Positions 62,542 to 64,000 of a stretch of DNA of 64,000 nucleotides are shown here, in pieces (within the stretch, counting starts at the first letter, position 1; every line of letters begins with the position of its first letter). The notes below the pieces were generated by a model that worked only from the letters and a program-made list of their open reading frames with translations, was not told the DNA's origin and searched no databases. Source of the stretch: Meloidogyne chitwoodi. Lineage: Eukaryota > Nematoda > Chromadorea > Rhabditida > Meloidogynidae. The position numbers and the translations under genes were made by a program. The stretch lies in the NCBI GenBank assembly GCA_015183035.1, contig JACZZP010000018.1:124001-188000 (forward strand), in the 5' to 3' direction.

Positions 62542-64000
62542 TTAAAGTTCTGTTGACATTGCTGTTCGTCTTATTCCATTCTAAAAATTAAAAAATTTTT
62601 AATTACATAAAAACACGTTTCTATAATTTTAAGAGGAAAATAAAAGCTTCCTTCCTTAAAGTGTTCGAACCTGCGACCTCCTCACACCTAGTCGGACGCT
62701 CAACCGACTAGACTAACGAGCACTGTTAGGATTTTACTTTTTAATAAGTGTTAAACCCAAAGCTATTTAAATCATTCAAACGTTCTAACAATAAAGGTCT
62801 ATTATTTCAAAAGGTCCTATAAATTTAATAAGAAAACCTGATTAAAATAAGAAAAATTTCCATCTAAACTTTTTACTGGGCCTGAATAATTTTTTGTTGA
62901 TTTTATTTGTTGAATTTCCTCCTTCTTTTGTCTAGGTGGATAACGACGAGAAGGACGCCTAAAAGGTGGTCTATCAATTACAGAATTTAAATTTTTTTGT
63001 TGTGAATATTGCTCAGTATTTCGATTAATAATTGTTTCATATTCTGTTCTTCCTCTTTAATAATTAATTATTAAAATTTAAAAAAATAAAGAATTTTTTA
63101 CAAGGAAAATTTTGAGAAATGGAGACAAAATGTCCAAAAGATTTTAGGGTAAAATGTCCAAAATGTTTGTGGAGACAAAAAGATTAAAATTTATGTGGGG
63201 ACAAAATGACAAAATGTATGTGGGGAAAAAATGTCCAAAATGTTTGCAGGGATAAAGTGTCCAATGCTTGTGGAGACAAAATGTCCAAAAGATTTTAGGG
63301 ATAAAATGTCCAAAATGTTTGCAGGGACAAAATGTCACTACAAGCCTAATCTCTAAAATTAAAAAAATAAACCTGTAACGAAAAGTACTTCCCAAACGAA
63401 AGAGTGGAGGAAATAATCTTTTATTATTTTGTCCAGAAGTTCCAATATATTTAAGTCTAAAAAATGTATGAAATTCTATTGCACATTTCCACAAATGTTT
63501 TGCTGCTCTACTTGAATTTAATTGAAAAACAAAAGTATGTAAATGAATTAATTGTTCTCCTCCTTTATTTTTTTGTTGTTCTAAAGTTAACTCTTCTTCT
63601 ACAACTAAAGTTAGGCGACGACCACGAAAATCAAGACGTTGAACTTTTTCCCATAAGAAAAGGCCTAAAAAGAGGAAATAATTTTAGGGTCTTCTTGGTG
63701 TAGTGGGTAAAAGGTAAATTATTTTTCCTAGGAGTGGAGGTTCGAACCCCATTGACGAAATCTTTTTTATTTTAAATAAAAGAGACAATTATTAATTTTC
63801 AAACTAATCTTAAAAATAAAAAAGTGTAAAACCTATTTTTTGACGGCCGTCTAGAACAAGCATTCCTTGTGGGCTGAGGCCTAGTCTATAATCACATCCA
63901 TCACGTCCTTGAACATTGTGCTTAAAATTAAATTTATTGTTTTAAAGAATCTTTGGCGAAAAAACACAACTGAGTTTGTTAATTTTAAAATCTTTAAATT
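62542..64000 (-). CDS. FERM-domain protein (EPB41L5/FRMD type), 5' truncated by window
   Basis: Membrane-cytoskeleton linker. Only the F3 lobe of the FERM domain and the tail are inside the window; exons upstream of 63920 continue past the right edge. Visible: DGCDYRLGLSPQGMLVLDGR, KIGLFLWEKVQRLDFRGRRL, TLVVEEELTLEQQ, HTFVFQLNSSRAAKHLWKCA and IEFHTFFRLKYIGTSG. The FERM-adjacent region is PLFRLGSTFRYRGRTEYET ... FRRPSRRYPPRQ, as in EPB41L4/5 and FRMD3/5. The tail ends TAMSTEL, a class I PDZ ligand pattern. Exons: 63833-63920, 63373-63664, 62839-63054, 62542-62580. Introns hold two tRNA-like repeats and a minisatellite. Confidence 0.85.
62650..62724 (-). repeat. tRNA-like repeat e
   Basis: On the minus strand: TAGTCTAGTCGGTTGAGCG, TCCGACTAGG and GCAGGTTCGAACAC. 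A- and B-box words are in order but the T-stem is broken. It lies in the last intron of the FERM gene. Confidence 0.6.
63117..63345. repeat. ~26-bp minisatellite, about 9 copies
   Basis: The unit GGGACAAAATGTCCAAAATG is the reverse-strand relative of the 61.4-kb minisatellite. It lies in a FERM gene intron. Confidence 0.85.
63689..63762 (+). repeat. tRNA-like repeat f
   Basis: TCTTGGTGTAGTGGGTAAAA (A-box region) and GTGGAGGTTCGAACCCCATT (T-arm nearly paired). It lies in a FERM gene intron, antisense to the gene. No acceptor stem forms. Confidence 0.62.

Overview
The window is strongly AT-rich and carries about 25 intron-rich eukaryotic protein genes on both strands. Most introns are very short (about 36-50 nt), flanked by GT...TTTAG or TTAAG, and several neighbours are tightly spaced as in nematode operons. 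Gene content (a ground-like domain secreted protein, an UNC-32-type V-ATPase a subunit with two alternative exon pairs, MTM-6-like myotubularin with FYVE, vesicular glutamate transporter) points to a nematode. The extreme AT bias and tiny introns suggest a tylenchid plant parasite such as a root-knot nematode (Meloidogyne). The phylum is well supported; the genus is an inference.

Layout. 0.2-2.4 kb: a decaying Mutator-like (MULE) transposase gene and two simple-repeat islands. 2.5-5.4 kb: F-box/kelch protein (FBXO42 type). 5.5-6.1 kb: small unknown gene. 6.3-11.5 kb: a minus-strand cluster of mdh-2, a truncated copy of the 5' end of mrps-31, a cytosolic-type malate dehydrogenase carrying a duplicated mdh-2 presequence exon, and complete mrps-31. 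12.3-16.7 kb: plus-strand mtm-6, ARPC4, EMC7, probably an operon. 17.0-21.8 kb: V-ATPase a subunit. 22.7-25.6 kb: CNOT3. 26-29.7 kb: two unknown genes. 29.9-33.4 kb: divergent MED15-like and BCL7 genes. 34.2-37.6 kb: CDC45 and the ISD11/LYRM4-like gene. 38-41.4 kb: SLC17/VGLUT-type transporter. 42.7-44.6 kb: a small zinc-binding protein and a ground-like protein. 45.5-49.6 kb: UDP-glucose pyrophosphorylase with two alternative first exons. 49.8-53.6 kb: divergent FRG1 and HSC70. 54.1-55.8 kb: START-domain protein. 56.3-59.9 kb: Cys-loop receptor subunit. 60-62.1 kb: secreted Gln-rich protein. 62.5 kb to the edge: FERM protein whose 5' end lies outside.

Most genes are single-copy housekeeping genes with no shared pathway. 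The notable biology is in genome dynamics. One short terminal-inverted-repeat element family (MITE, core GAATTAGAGATAAAG) occurs six times; four copies lie exactly between head-to-head gene pairs and two in introns. One copy has a perfect 9-bp target duplication, and two copies contain nested insertions flanked by 9- and 10-bp duplications, all typical of Mutator-type transposition; a MULE transposase relic lies in the same window. Introns also carry tRNA-like repeats with pol III A/B boxes and 25-bp minisatellites. The most interesting single gene is the malate dehydrogenase chimera, which would send a cytosolic-type enzyme to the mitochondrion.

All gene structures were read by eye from splice signals and family conservation; spans are coding extents including introns, and internal exon borders are inferred unless stated.
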